In this document: positions 16,505 through 25,739 of the stretch, one piece after another | Layout: each line of letters opens with the position of its first letter | Position numbering within the stretch: the stretch's first letter is position 1 | Assembly: GCA_964586225.1 (NCBI GenBank) | Contig: CAZPHD010000002.1 | Coordinates: 62,001 to 126,000 of the forward strand | Length of the DNA stretch: 64,000 bases | Source of the DNA: JANJUB01 sp964586225 | GTDB lineage: Bacteria > Armatimonadota > Fimbriimonadia > Fimbriimonadales > Fimbriimonadaceae | Reading direction: 5' to 3' | Notes under the pieces: model-generated | What the model was told of the DNA's origin: nothing | Seen by the model: only the letters and a program-made list of their open reading frames with translations | Databases searched by the model: none | Translations under genes and position numbers: made by a program

Positions 16505-17418
16505 GCGACCCCCAACAGCGACAGTCGCCCCGCGTCGGCGTCGAGTTCGACGTTTGCTCCCATGGGCAAGGTGAGCATCGCGGAGTTGTGACCAAACGGA
16601 TACTCAACGATCATCGGCTTGCCGAGCGGTCCCAAGCGATCCTCGACAATCTCTCGCCAGGGCCGACGTCCGATCGTCGCGTCTTCGCGAGTATCGGTGC
16701 CCGTCATCTCGCCAATGACGAAACCCGCGGCGGCCTGGGCATGTCCGGTATTGAGCATCTGAGTCAGCATGGCGTCTACGCGGTGAGGGTTCTCATCCAC
16801 GTCTTCGATTAGGACGATCCGGCCCTCCGTTTCGATGGCGTCGGGCGTGCCGATGCTGTCGGTGATTAGGCAGAGGCAGCCACCCGTGAGCCGGCCAGTC
16901 GCTTTGCCGCCAACGACCGTCTTGCCGGATGGCGAGTCGGGATGAATCGGATCGCGACCCTCCAGGCTCAGTTTGAGGGACTCCTCCACCCAGGGTTCTC
17001 GCTCCCGGGACAGGGTTAGGAGCATGGGCGCGTGATACGTGATGAGGCCCCTCCGATTCAGCGCGAGGTGAAGCGTGGTGATGTCGCTGAACCCAAAGAA
17101 CGGCTTTCCGCTGGCCGCGATCCGATCGAGGTCGAGGTAGGGAAACAGCCGGGCACAGCCATAACCACCGCGTGAGCACAAGACGGCGGCGATATCCGGG
17201 TCGTCAAATGCGCGCTGGAGGTCCGCGGCACGGTGGGGGTCGGACCCTGCGAGGTAGTCGGTGTGCTCTAGCGCATGGGGAGACAGTGTCACGCGGTAGC
17301 CCCACGATTCGAGCAAGGACATTCCACGGGACAGTTTTTCGAGCGTGATGGAAGAAGCAGGCGAAACGATCTCAATCCGATCGCCTGGATTCAACGCCGC
17401 CGGTTTGCGCATGCTCAA
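16501..17418 (-). CDS. LD-carboxypeptidase (peptidase S66)
   Basis: Cytoplasmic serine peptidase that removes the terminal D-Ala from murein tetrapeptides in recycling. 305 aa. Catalytic triad visible: Ser in FFGFSDITTLHLAL, Glu in IVLIEDVDENPHRVD and His in YPFGHNSAMLTLP. The segment SRGGYGCARLFPYLD is diagnostic for S66 (nucleophile elbow region). No signal peptide. LdcA-type enzymes recycle; MccF-type members of the family cleave microcin C. Recycling is the likelier role here given the envelope gene next to it. Confidence 0.9.
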   Translation of the reverse strand: MSMRKPAALNPGDRIEIVSPASSITLEKLSRGMSLLESWGYRVTLSPHALEHTDYLAGSDPHRAADLQRAFDDPDIAAVLCSRGGYGCARLFPYLDLDRIAASGKPFFGFSDITTLHLALNRRGLITYHAPMLLTLSREREPWVEESLKLSLEGRDPIHPDSPSGKTVVGGKATGRLTGGCLCLITDSIGTPDAIETEGRIVLIEDVDENPHRVDAMLTQMLNTGHAQAAAGFVIGEMTGTDTREDATIGRRPWREIVEDRLGPLGKPMIVEYPFGHNSAMLTLPMGANVELDADAGRLSLLGVA

Positions 17419-17430
17419 CAGTATGACGGG

Positions 17431-18528
17431 CTAGACCTTGAGCTTGAACATGGCATACTCAAGCGCCTTCAGCGTGTAGGCAAGCGCAACGATCAAGAAA
17501 CACACGAGCAAGATCTCGTGAAACGGCAGTGCGCTCCCCGTCATCTTTTGGGTTACGCCACCCTCCGCCTGGTAGGTCAACTTGGAGAACGTGCGGTCGA
17601 GGCCGGACAGGAGTTGTCTCGTGCCCACCAAGAGGGGCTCACGCAGAAGGGCGTACAGGCCGATGTAGCCGAGAACGACCATCGGCAACGCCAGCTTGTA
17701 CTTGTGCTTCTGATGCTCGTTGAAAATCACGCACTGGCGGCAGCGCTCCTTCTTGGCCTCGGCCGAGAGCTTGTGATTCTGGGGGATGTAGCGAGCAGCA
17801 GCGATCATGTCCTTGGGAATCGGGCGATTCTCCATGGCGTTGCGAATGACTTCCTCTTCGCACATGCACCCAACCCGCTCGCGCCAGCAGGTCCTTCGAG
17901 CGTGGTAAATCGGGCAACGCTCACGGACAAACTTGCGGCAGAAGGGAAGCTGCCAGCACTTGCCCATGAACACGTTTTGGACGTCGCGCTCCTCCTTTTG
18001 CCCCTTGCCGTACTTGAGCTGATCGGCCTTTGAGCCTTCCCGAGCGCGGAGACGAGCTCGCGTGCCGATATCGGCCACCAGCACAGCGAGGCTGAGCATC
18101 CCCATGACGGTGCCGCCTTGCTGGAGCGTGGCCAACGCCTGCGCGCCGACCTGGTCGGGTACACCGCCGACCGACCCGCCCATCATGCTCGGGATGTAGA
18201 TCGGAGTGAACCACAGGGCTGCCGAGGCCCCCAACTGAAAAACGCCCAGGGTTTCCTCGCCCCAGAACATGAACGTCGTGCCCACGATCGCGGCAACGCC
18301 ACCGGCGAGAAGCAACTTCTGTAGCAAGGCGATGTTGTTCAGCGCTTGCTCAGCACTGCCTGGCGGCTGATTTCCCGTAAACGCCGAGTAGGTCATCACG
18401 AGGAAGCCGACAGAAATGACCAACGCCGCCAATCCGCCCCAAAGTGAAAACTTGGCAACATTATCCAACACCGATGCCAAGGCTTCATCGGCATCGAATC
18501 GCGACCCGTACTTCTCGCGCTTACTCAT
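17431..18528 (-). CDS. Membrane protein with a Cys-rich cytoplasmic loop
   Basis: 365 aa. Hydrophobic helices at about 28-48, 70-95, 100-115, 135-155, 280-295 and 340-358. Between the fourth and fifth helices is a soluble loop with eight cysteines: KCWQLPFCRKFVRERCPIYH, then RTCWRERVGCMCEEE and, 40 residues later, ERCRQCVIF. The spacing (C-x5-C-x6-C-x8-C-x6-C-x-C ... C-x2-C) suggests metal or Fe-S binding. A further Cys lies in the last helix. I recognise no named family. Same strand as and just downstream of EF-P. Confidence 0.75.
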   Translation of the reverse strand: MSKREKYGSRFDADEALASVLDNVAKFSLWGGLAALVISVGFLVMTYSAFTGNQPPGSAEQALNNIALLQKLLLAGGVAAIVGTTFMFWGEETLGVFQLGASAALWFTPIYIPSMMGGSVGGVPDQVGAQALATLQQGGTVMGMLSLAVLVADIGTRARLRAREGSKADQLKYGKGQKEERDVQNVFMGKCWQLPFCRKFVRERCPIYHARRTCWRERVGCMCEEEVIRNAMENRPIPKDMIAAARYIPQNHKLSAEAKKERCRQCVIFNEHQKHKYKLALPMVVLGYIGLYALLREPLLVGTRQLLSGLDRTFSKLTYQAEGGVTQKMTGSALPFHEILLVCFLIVALAYTLKALEYAMFKLKV

Positions 18529-18570
18529 CGCTCGGTTCCAATCCGGTCTCCCTGGAGTTGACCCAGGATT

Positions 18571-19140
18571 CTACTTCTTGACGCGCTCGAGATAGGTATC
18601 CGTTCGCGTATCAATCTTCACAATGTCGCCTTCGTTGATGTGGAAGGGCACATTGATGACTGCACCAGATTCGAGTTTTGCCGACTTGGTCGCCCCGCCG
18701 CTGACGGTATCGCCCTTGTATCCAGGCTCGGTCTCAACAATCTCAAGTTCGACAAAGCTCGGCAACTCGTAGCCCAGCACTTCGCCGTTGGCTTCTAGTG
18801 CGATGATCTCCATCTCGTCCTTGAGATACTTCGCTTGATCCCCAAGCACCGATTCTTCGACGGGATCCTGCTCGTAGCTGTCGAGGTCCATCAGGATGAG
18901 CTGCGTGCCCTGTCGGTATAGGAACTGCTTCTTCACCTTTTCAACGAAAACGGGCTCTACTTTTTCGCCCGATCGGAAGGTTCGTTCAAGCACGGCACCG
19001 GACTTCACCTTGCGGAGTCGCGTACGCACAAATGCCCCGCCCTTACCTGGCTTTACATGCTGAAACTCGATGATCGTCCACACATCGCCGTCAAGGCTGA
19101 TGTGCATCCCGTTGCGAAAATCACTTGTGTCGACTGCCAA
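18571..19140 (-). CDS. efp: Elongation factor P
   Basis: Translation factor that rescues ribosomes stalled at proline runs; shaped like tRNA with three beta-barrel domains. 189 aa with the TTG start I choose at 19140, which gives the family N-terminus (MAVDTSDFRNGMHI) and has AGAGGA 8 nt upstream; longer frames would run into the divergent peptidase gene. The loop residue normally modified is Lys33 in HVKPGKGGAFVRTRLR. C-terminal domain includes GYKGDTVSGGATKSAKLESG and EGDIVKIDTRTDTYLERV. No epmA/epmB or earP seen here; with Lys at the tip, an EpmA-like or other modification is possible. Confidence 0.93.
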   Translation of the reverse strand: MAVDTSDFRNGMHISLDGDVWTIIEFQHVKPGKGGAFVRTRLRKVKSGAVLERTFRSGEKVEPVFVEKVKKQFLYRQGTQLILMDLDSYEQDPVEESVLGDQAKYLKDEMEIIALEANGEVLGYELPSFVELEIVETEPGYKGDTVSGGATKSAKLESGAVINVPFHINEGDIVKIDTRTDTYLERVKK

Positions 19141-19183
19141 TTCTCTGGTCCTCTGAGGGTCAATTGTGGCACGGATTTGAGTG

Positions 19184-19189
19184 TATGAT
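19184..19189 (+). promoter_or_regulatory. -10 box TATGAT, 6 nt before the M20 peptidase start
   Basis: TATGAT then GCGCCC then ATG 19196, with no Shine-Dalgarno: leaderless-type start. It heads the ten-gene run that ends with trpF. Confidence 0.5.
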
Positions 19190-19195
19190 GCGCCC

Positions 19196-20371
19196 ATGAA
19201 GGATCTTGCGGCGCTGGTTGAATCCGATCGCGCCCACTTGGAGCACATTCGGCGCGATCTCCACGCGCATCCCGAACTCGGCTACGAGGAGCATAGGACG
19301 GCTTCTGTCGTTCGCCGAGAGCTGGAGTCAGCCGGTGTTCAGGTTGTCTCCGGCCTCGCAGGGGGAACGGGCGTTTTGGGCTATTTGCCGAGCACCGGCG
19401 AAGAGGCTGCGCCAACGGTTGCCCTACGAGCCGACATGGATGCACTCCCCATCGAAGAACTCACCGGCCTTGATCACGCTTCGCGCCACGCGGGCAAAAT
19501 GCACGCCTGCGGCCACGACGGGCATACAACCATCCTGATCGGTGCGGCTCGCGCGCTGGCCCAGACCGAGCGCCCGAACCATGTGCTCTTCGTGTTTCAG
19601 CCCGCCGAGGAGGGTGGCGCGGGCGGCAAGCGGATGTGCGAAGACGGTGTGCTTGAGGGACGCGTTCTCGGGCGGCCCGCGGATCGTATCTTTGGCCTCC
19701 ATTGCTATCCGGGATTGCAGGTCGGCGAGGTGTCGAGCCGCGCAGGCACGATGATGGCCAACGCCGACAACCTGCGAATCCGTGTGTTTGGCAAGGGTGG
19801 CCATGCCGCGATGCCCCACACGGGCATCGATCCGATTGTCGTCTCAAGTCACCTGATCGTCGCGATGCAATCGATCGTGTCGCGAGCGGTGAGCCCGCTG
19901 GATTCTCTGGTCATCACGTTCGGCCAGGTTCAAGCGGGAACCGCCCACAACATCATTCCCGAGCGCACCGACTTGGTGGGCACCGTCCGCACGCTTACGG
20001 CCGAAGCCCGGGCGCTGGCCGAGCGACGAATCAACGAAGTCGCGAACGGAGTTGCGGCCGCGTTTGGCACTCGGATCGAGGTTGACTATGAGTACGGCTA
20101 TCCGGCGGTAGTTAACGATGCCGATCTCGTGGACGTCTTCAAGGCTTCGGTTGGCGAGCGCGTCATGGCCGATCCGATCCCGGTAATGGGGGGTGAAGAC
20201 TTCAGCTTCTATGGTCAGCAGGTTCCGGCATGCTTCTACTGGTTAGGACTGATGGCTCCTGGCCAGACCTCATATCCCAATCTCCACGCTCCTGAGTTCG
20301 ACTTTAACGATGCGGCCCTGCCCGTCGGGGTGCGCGCCATGTGCCGCCTGGCCACCGCCCCGGTCGCATGA
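19196..20371 (+). CDS. M20-family amidohydrolase/peptidase
   Basis: Metal-dependent N-acyl amino acid amidohydrolase of the HipO/AmaA group. 391 aa. Metal-binding motifs: RADMDALPIEE, KMHACGHDGHTTILIGAA and FQPAEEGGAGGKRM; then GMxPHTGIDP-type dimerisation domain (GHAAMPHTGIDPIVVSSHLI) and MGGEDFSFYGQQVPACF. Possible substrates are N-acetyl amino acids, hippurate or IAA conjugates. Start at 19196 is set by the -10 box and by the conserved helix just after it. Its stop overlaps lutA as ATGA. Confidence 0.9.
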   Translation: MKDLAALVESDRAHLEHIRRDLHAHPELGYEEHRTASVVRRELESAGVQVVSGLAGGTGVLGYLPSTGEEAAPTVALRADMDALPIEELTGLDHASRHAGKMHACGHDGHTTILIGAARALAQTERPNHVLFVFQPAEEGGAGGKRMCEDGVLEGRVLGRPADRIFGLHCYPGLQVGEVSSRAGTMMANADNLRIRVFGKGGHAAMPHTGIDPIVVSSHLIVAMQSIVSRAVSPLDSLVITFGQVQAGTAHNIIPERTDLVGTVRTLTAEARALAERRINEVANGVAAAFGTRIEVDYEYGYPAVVNDADLVDVFKASVGERVMADPIPVMGGEDFSFYGQQVPACFYWLGLMAPGQTSYPNLHAPEFDFNDAALPVGVRAMCRLATAPVA

Positions 20372-21051
20372 AAGTCCAGCTCATGCTCACGTGCCTCGGC
20401 GATGCGCTTTACGGCAGCGTCGGGATCGCGACCGTCCGCGTCCTAGAAAGTATCGGGTGCGAGGTCGTGTTCCCGGAGAACCAGACCTGCTGTGGGCAGC
20501 CGCCCTTCAACGCCGGGCATTGGCCAGAGGCTCAGCGATTGGCCGCCCATCTTCGATCAACGTTTGATCCGGCGTTGCCGATTGTGACGCCGAGCGCGTC
20601 GTGTGCGGCCATGATTGGCCACGCCTATCCGCAGATCGACCGTGGCCCCACGGTGGAGTGCTACGAGCTCACGGACTTCCTGCTCGCCCAGGGCTTTCGC
20701 GGTCGCGTTCGAGGCCTTCGCCGAGTTGCCCTCCACACCGCATGCCACGCTCGAGCTTTGAATCGCCCCGAGAGCGTTACACGGCTACTGGAATCGATCG
20801 AGGGGGTCGAGTTGGTGGACTTTGCCGAGCGGGAGCAGTGCTGCGGCTTTGGCGGGGCGTTTGCGGTCACGCATGCGACGCTTTCGGCGGGCATCGCCGA
20901 TGCTAAGCTCGCCGCTCTGCGGGCCAGCGCGCCCGATGAAATCGTCAGCACCGACCTTGGGTGCCTCATGCACCTGGCAGGTCGCGCTGGAGCGGCGGAA
21001 GCTCCCCCCATTCGCCATATCGCCGAGTTCCTGGCGGAGGTGATCCAGTGA
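20368..21051 (+). CDS. lutA: LutA-like (Fe-S)-binding protein, lactate utilization
   Basis: Subunit of the LutABC-type L-lactate dehydrogenase complex. 227 aa. Two CCG domains: NQTCCGQPPFNAGH with PSASCAAMIGH, and HTACHARALN with QCCGFGGAFAV and STDLGCLMHLAG. Starts within the stop of the peptidase gene (ATGA) and its own stop overlaps the GTG of lutB. lutC is not present next to lutB. Confidence 0.88.
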   Translation: MKVQLMLTCLGDALYGSVGIATVRVLESIGCEVVFPENQTCCGQPPFNAGHWPEAQRLAAHLRSTFDPALPIVTPSASCAAMIGHAYPQIDRGPTVECYELTDFLLAQGFRGRVRGLRRVALHTACHARALNRPESVTRLLESIEGVELVDFAEREQCCGFGGAFAVTHATLSAGIADAKLAALRASAPDEIVSTDLGCLMHLAGRAGAAEAPPIRHIAEFLAEVIQ

Positions 21052-22400
21052 GGCCCCCCGCCGACCAGTTTGGTTACGATCTCGATCCGCGCACGCGCCA
21101 AGCCGTCCACTCGGCGTCCGCCCTGAAGACTCAACACCGCCGTGATGCCCTCGACCGCGCGTTCAGCGACAGCGAAGCCGCCCGACACGCCGCCGAAGCC
21201 ACCCGCGAGCACGTGCTTGACCACCTGCATGAACTGTTGCTTGACTTCGAGCGCAACGCTATCGCCAATGGCTGGCAGGTGCATTGGGCGAGCGATGCCG
21301 CGTCGGCGCGCGAGATCATCGTCCGGCTGATCCGAGACGCGCCCGCTGGCCCGGTGGTGAAGGGCAAGTCGATGGCGACGGAGGAAATCCACCTCAATGC
21401 CGCGATCGAGGCGGCGGGGCGGACGGTCGTCGAGACCGACCTTGGCGAGTTTGTGGTCCAACTCGACCACGACATGCCGAGCCACATCGTGACGCCGATC
21501 ATCCACAAGACCCGGCAGGACGTATCAGCTTCGTTCGTAAAGGCGGGATTGGGGCTGGAGACGCACGACCCCGCCGAACTCTCGCTTCAAGCTCGCCGTC
21601 ACCTTCGCGAGGCGTTTCGTACGGCCGGGGTGGGTATCTCGGGCGTGAACTTCGCGCTCGTCAAGGAGGGTGCGGTGGTGGTCATCGAAAACGAGGGCAA
21701 CAACAGGCTAAGCACCACAGCACCTCCGGTACACATCGCGGTGATGGGCATTGAGAAGCTGCTTCCCTCCGCCGCCGACTTGCCCGTCTTCCTCCGATTG
21801 CTCGCGGGCTCGGCCACGGGACAGCGCATCACGACCTACACGCATTTCATCCGCGGACCGCGGCGCGAGGACGAAGTCGACGGCCCAACCGCCGCCCACC
21901 TGGTTCTGCTGGACAACGGTCGTAGCCGACTCATGAACTCGGGGCAGCGCGCGATTCTCCGGTGTATCCGATGCGGCGCGTGCCTGAACGTGTGCCCGGT
22001 CTATCGGCAGATCACGGGGCACGGCTATCGGCATCCCTACTCCGGGCCGTTGGGTGCGGTGCTCGCCCCGTCGCTCGAAGGCTTGCGCAGCCATGGCGAC
22101 TTGGCGAAGGCATCCACCCTCTGCGGGGCGTGCGAAGAGGTGTGCCCGGTTCGGATTCCAATTCCGGACCAACTCATTCGTCTGCGCCACCAACTCGTCC
22201 GCCAGGTCGGTGATCCGTCGCCGATGCCTTGGCCAGCCTACGCCGCGCTGGCGACGAACCCGGTGCGCTGGCGACAGGCGCTGACGATGCTGCCGATGGC
22301 GGGAGCGGTGCCGTTCATGCTGAGCGGATGGACGCGGGTCCGCGAGGCGCCCTCAACCTCAGGCCCTTCGTTCCGCGCGTGGTGGGCCGGGCGGTCATAA
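21048..22400 (+). CDS. lutB: LutB-like iron-sulfur protein, lactate utilization
   Basis: 450 aa. N-terminal LUD domain (about 50-290: VVKGKSMATEEIHLN, GISGVNFALVKEGAVVVIEN, then MGIEKLLPS), then two 4Fe-4S motifs: RCIRCGACLNVCPVYRQITG and LCGACEEVCPVRIPIPDQL. GTG start overlaps the lutA stop (GTGA). With LutA it should oxidise L-lactate to pyruvate, feeding the quinone pool; the quinone-type prenyltransferase two genes on fits this weakly. Confidence 0.9.
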   Translation: MRPPADQFGYDLDPRTRQAVHSASALKTQHRRDALDRAFSDSEAARHAAEATREHVLDHLHELLLDFERNAIANGWQVHWASDAASAREIIVRLIRDAPAGPVVKGKSMATEEIHLNAAIEAAGRTVVETDLGEFVVQLDHDMPSHIVTPIIHKTRQDVSASFVKAGLGLETHDPAELSLQARRHLREAFRTAGVGISGVNFALVKEGAVVVIENEGNNRLSTTAPPVHIAVMGIEKLLPSAADLPVFLRLLAGSATGQRITTYTHFIRGPRREDEVDGPTAAHLVLLDNGRSRLMNSGQRAILRCIRCGACLNVCPVYRQITGHGYRHPYSGPLGAVLAPSLEGLRSHGDLAKASTLCGACEEVCPVRIPIPDQLIRLRHQLVRQVGDPSPMPWPAYAALATNPVRWRQALTMLPMAGAVPFMLSGWTRVREAPSTSGPSFRAWWAGRS

Positions 22401-22408
22401 TCTCCCCT

Positions 22409-24223
22409 ATGGGAGCCTCTCCAAACGTCCGCTGGGACTTGTCCGCGCTGTTCTCCGGAATCGACGACCCCAAAGTGGAGGCGACCTGGACGGCCGCCCT
22501 CGCCCGCGCCGACGCGTTTGCCGCCAAGTTCCGCGACACGATCGCCACGGATGACGTCGCTGCTGAACACCTTGCGGCGGGCATCCGCGAGATGGAGGCC
22601 ATTTTTCAAGAAGCGATGAAGCCCGCCGGCTACGCCCAGCTCCTCGTGGCCGCCGACAGTGCCGATCCCAAGATTGGTGCGTTTCTGGCCAACCAAATGG
22701 AGCGGTTTAGCGAGCTTCAAGTGAAGATGATGTTCTTCGAGCTCGAAGTTCAAGATCTGGAGGACGACGTGTTCGCGCGGCTGGTCGCCGATCCCGCCCT
22801 CGCCAACTACCGGCATTACCTCGGCGTGACGCGAATGTATCGACCGCACAAGCTGTCCGAGGCCGAGGAAATCATTCTTGAAGAGACCGCCAATACCGGC
22901 TGCCGAGCCTGGGTGCGCTTCTACGAAGAGATGATGGCGACCCACGTGTTTCGCTACACGCCGCCCGGCAGCGACGAAGTTCAAGAACTCGGCGAAGAAG
23001 AGACGATGACCTTGCTGCGCGATCCGGATCGAGCGGTTCGCCAAGCCGGTGCCGAAGCGCTCACGACGGGCCTGGCCGAGCTTGACCGTGCCATAACCTT
23101 CACCTACAATACGCTTCTGCAGGACAAGCGCGTGGGAGATCGGCTGCGAAGTCACCCGTATCCCGAGCACACGCGCCACCTCGCCAACGAGCTGAGCAAG
23201 GAGACGGTTGACCTCGTGATCGACGTGTGCCGAGCCCATTACGACTTGGTGGCTCGCTACTACCGCGTCAAACGCGAAATCCTCGGGCTTCCAGAGCTGA
23301 CGCACATCGACCGCTATGCACCGCTCTTCCCGACCCGCGCCGAAGTCAGCTGGGAAGACGGGCGCGACATCGTGCTCAACTCCTTCGGCAAGTTCTCGCC
23401 CAAGTTGAGCGATCTGGCCCGCGAGTTCTTCGATAAGAACTGGATCGACGCCGAAGTCCGCAAGGGCAAGCAGGGCGGCGCTTTCTGCAGCTACAACACC
23501 CCAGACACGCATCCGGTGGTGTTCCAGACCTATCAAGGCAAGTACGACGATGTGATGACCCTTGCCCACGAGTTGGGTCACGGCGTCCACGGCTCGTTAA
23601 GTCGCGCGCAGTCGTTCTTGAACTTCCAGGGCACATTGCCGCTGGCCGAGTTGGCATCGACCTTTGGCGAGATGCTTGTCTTCGAGCGGCTCGTCGCCGA
23701 CGCAACTCCCGAGGACCGGCTTGCGCTCTACGGTCAAAAGATCGAGACGATCTTTGCGACGGTGTTCCGCCAGGCGTCGCTGTTCGCTTTCGAGCAAGGC
23801 GCTCACCAGGCGCGCCGTGAAGAGGGCGAACTCAGCTCCGAGCGGCTGGCCGAGATCTGGCAAGGTTGTGTGCAGGAGATGTTCGGCGACTCGGTAACGC
23901 TTGGCGAGCAGCACCGCTCGTGGTGGCCGATGGTCGGTCACTTCTTCTTCGCGCCGTTCTACGTGTACGCCTATTCGTTTGGCGAGCTATTGGCGCTCAG
24001 CATTTATGATCTCGCTAAGAACGAGGGCCCGAGCTTCGAGCAGAAGTATCTCGACTTGCTCGAGCTCGGCGGCTCGCGAACGCCGCAGGAGCTGATGGCG
24101 ACGGTGGGAGTCAACCTCGACGACCGCGCCTTCTGGGAAGGTGGCGTCGCCGCGATTGAGCGGCTGGTAGAGGCGTTCGAGCGCCAGTGGGCGGAACTCG
24201 CTCCGCAACTGGCAAAGGCATGA
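22409..24223 (+). CDS. pepF: Oligoendopeptidase F family (M3B) metallopeptidase
   Basis: Cytoplasmic zinc peptidase that trims short peptides. 604 aa, usual length. Active site TLAHELGHGVHGSLS (HExxH), a further Glu in LPLAELASTFGEMLVFERL, and C-terminal FYVYAYSFGELLALSIYDL. Start chosen at ATG 22409 because the preceding frame overlaps lutB and has no family similarity; a CATAAT box lies 7 nt upstream. Overlaps the prenyltransferase gene by 4 bp. Confidence 0.92.
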   Translation: MGASPNVRWDLSALFSGIDDPKVEATWTAALARADAFAAKFRDTIATDDVAAEHLAAGIREMEAIFQEAMKPAGYAQLLVAADSADPKIGAFLANQMERFSELQVKMMFFELEVQDLEDDVFARLVADPALANYRHYLGVTRMYRPHKLSEAEEIILEETANTGCRAWVRFYEEMMATHVFRYTPPGSDEVQELGEEETMTLLRDPDRAVRQAGAEALTTGLAELDRAITFTYNTLLQDKRVGDRLRSHPYPEHTRHLANELSKETVDLVIDVCRAHYDLVARYYRVKREILGLPELTHIDRYAPLFPTRAEVSWEDGRDIVLNSFGKFSPKLSDLAREFFDKNWIDAEVRKGKQGGAFCSYNTPDTHPVVFQTYQGKYDDVMTLAHELGHGVHGSLSRAQSFLNFQGTLPLAELASTFGEMLVFERLVADATPEDRLALYGQKIETIFATVFRQASLFAFEQGAHQARREEGELSSERLAEIWQGCVQEMFGDSVTLGEQHRSWWPMVGHFFFAPFYVYAYSFGELLALSIYDLAKNEGPSFEQKYLDLLELGGSRTPQELMATVGVNLDDRAFWEGGVAAIERLVEAFERQWAELAPQLAKA

Positions 24224-25119
24224 TGACCGAGACCACGACCCCCGTCCGCGGATGGCAAGCGTTCCGCACCGTGCTCGAAATGATCAAGTTCGAGCACAGC
24301 ATCTTTGCTTTACCGTTTGCCATGCTCGGGATGATGTGGGGGAGTTTGGCCGCAAACGACAGCGGCTGGCCGGGTGGGTCGACGGTGCTCTGGATCGTGG
24401 TCGCGATGGTGTCTTGCCGCAGCGCGGCGATGGCGTTCAATCGAATCGCCGACCGGGACATTGACGCCATTAACCCAAGAACGCGGATGCGGGCGATTCC
24501 GGCCGGATTGCTCAAGTTGCGTCAGGTCAACCTGTTCCTCCTGGGCAGCTTGATCATCTTCGTCTTCGCGGCGGCGATGCTGAATCCGCTCGCCCTCGCG
24601 TTGTCACCGATCGCGATCATGGTGACGCTCGGCTACAGCTTGACCAAGCGATACACTCCGCTGTGCCATCTGGTTTTGGGCTTGAGCCTGGGCATAGCGC
24701 CTGCGGCGGCCTGGATTGGCGTCACCGGGACGCTTGACCCGGCGGTGCTGTGGCTCACCGCCGCCGTAACGGGCTGGACGGCCGGTTTCGACATCATCTA
24801 CTCGCTCCAGGACGAGGAGTTCGATCGCGAGCACGGGTTGCACTCGCTCCCACAAGCGATCGGCAAGGCACGGGCCCTCCTCGTCAGCCGGACGCTGCAC
24901 CTCACGGCCATTGGTTGTCTAGTCGGTGCCGGGTGGGCGGCCGGGGCGGGGATCGCCTATTTCATCGGGGTCATTGTCGCGGCCGCATTGCTCGGCTATG
25001 AGCAGTCGCTCGTGCGCCCTGATGACCTGAGCAAAGTCAACCTCGCGTTCTTCACGCTGAATGGGTTCGTCAGCATCGGCTTGTTCGTGTTTGCCCTCAT
25101 TGACGTGGTGCTTCGATGA
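24220..25119 (+). CDS. UbiA-family prenyltransferase (MqnP/4-hydroxybenzoate prenyltransferase-like)
   Basis: Integral membrane enzyme that joins a polyprenyl chain to an aromatic ring in quinone synthesis. 299 aa with about eight helices. The two Asp-rich motifs are NRIADRDIDAINPRTRMR and YSLQDEEFDREHGLHSLP. Starts at ATG 24220 (ATGA overlap with pepF). The subgroup with this motif pair is common in bacteria that make menaquinone by the futalosine pathway, where it is called MqnP; that assignment is inference. Confidence 0.87.
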   Translation: MMTETTTPVRGWQAFRTVLEMIKFEHSIFALPFAMLGMMWGSLAANDSGWPGGSTVLWIVVAMVSCRSAAMAFNRIADRDIDAINPRTRMRAIPAGLLKLRQVNLFLLGSLIIFVFAAAMLNPLALALSPIAIMVTLGYSLTKRYTPLCHLVLGLSLGIAPAAAWIGVTGTLDPAVLWLTAAVTGWTAGFDIIYSLQDEEFDREHGLHSLPQAIGKARALLVSRTLHLTAIGCLVGAGWAAGAGIAYFIGVIVAAALLGYEQSLVRPDDLSKVNLAFFTLNGFVSIGLFVFALIDVVLR

Positions 25120-25739
25120 ACGCCGTGTTTGGTCGAACGAACATCTCTGTGCCGGACGTGTGGCTGCGGCTGGTCGTGGGCGATGATCCGGCGGCGCTGG
25201 CTTCGGCGGCGTTGGCCACCGGTCTCCCGCTGGATCTGTCCACGCAACCCGCGCTCTGGGGCGGGTTCTTGCGACACCATGCCGCGTTTCAAAACACGCT
25301 CCTGATGGCGCGCAGCAGCACCGACTTCGAACGTGCCACCGATGAAGAACATGCGGTGCACTTGGTTCATGCGCATCTCATCGAGGTGCTCTCAGCGCTC
25401 GGTCGACCGTGCACGGACTTCTACTTTGTCCGAGTTCGCGGCGGCTTAAAGGAGTTTCAGATCAATGGAGTCTTGCAGGCGCTAGAACTCGCGCGCGATG
25501 ACGGCCTGATTCGCTTCTCCGGGCTGGCAGCGGAGGGGCCTGCGTTGGCGGTTCGTGGCGTCTGGCAAGCCCACGATGGCTTCGAAGCGCTCCTCGTTGG
25601 CCCCGAGGGGGCTGCGTTGTTGCCGGTCGCGGCCGAGCGGCGCGTGGGCGTTCTGCACGAGGGCGGAGGCCTTCCGCGTCTTGTGACTGTGCGCACGGTT
25701 GAGGAGCTGGAGGCCGCGGTTGGATCAGCAAGGGTTTGA
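25116..25739 (+). CDS. Unknown protein, weakly aldo/keto-reductase-like
   Basis: 207 aa. The middle (FYFVRVRGGLKEFQINGVLQ, then ALELARDDGLIRFSGLAAEG) resembles the part of aldo/keto reductases where substrate side and GxIRxxGxS follow one another, but the catalytic Asp-Tyr-Lys-His set is not visible. Could be a short or degenerate member. ATGA overlap with the prenyltransferase gene supports coupling and perhaps a link with quinone or electron metabolism. Confidence 0.6.
   Translation: MNAVFGRTNISVPDVWLRLVVGDDPAALASAALATGLPLDLSTQPALWGGFLRHHAAFQNTLLMARSSTDFERATDEEHAVHLVHAHLIEVLSALGRPCTDFYFVRVRGGLKEFQINGVLQALELARDDGLIRFSGLAAEGPALAVRGVWQAHDGFEALLVGPEGAALLPVAAERRVGVLHEGGGLPRLVTVRTVEELEAAVGSARV

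Noticed and set aside
18541..19248. Longer start for EF-P at 19248
   Set aside because: It would add about 36 residues not found in the family and would overlap the divergent peptidase gene; the TTG at 19140 has a good ribosome-binding site.
20661..21506. 281-codon minus-strand frame over lutA/lutB
   Set aside because: Antisense to two recognised genes with conserved Fe-S motifs; no motifs of its own.
22238..23590. 450-codon open frame on the minus strand
   Set aside because: Lies antisense to pepF, which has a full set of family motifs; the long antisense frame is a by-product of high GC.
25116..25739. Naming the 207-aa protein an aldo/keto reductase
   Set aside because: Only a short segment resembles the fold and the catalytic residues are not visible, so it is left as unknown.
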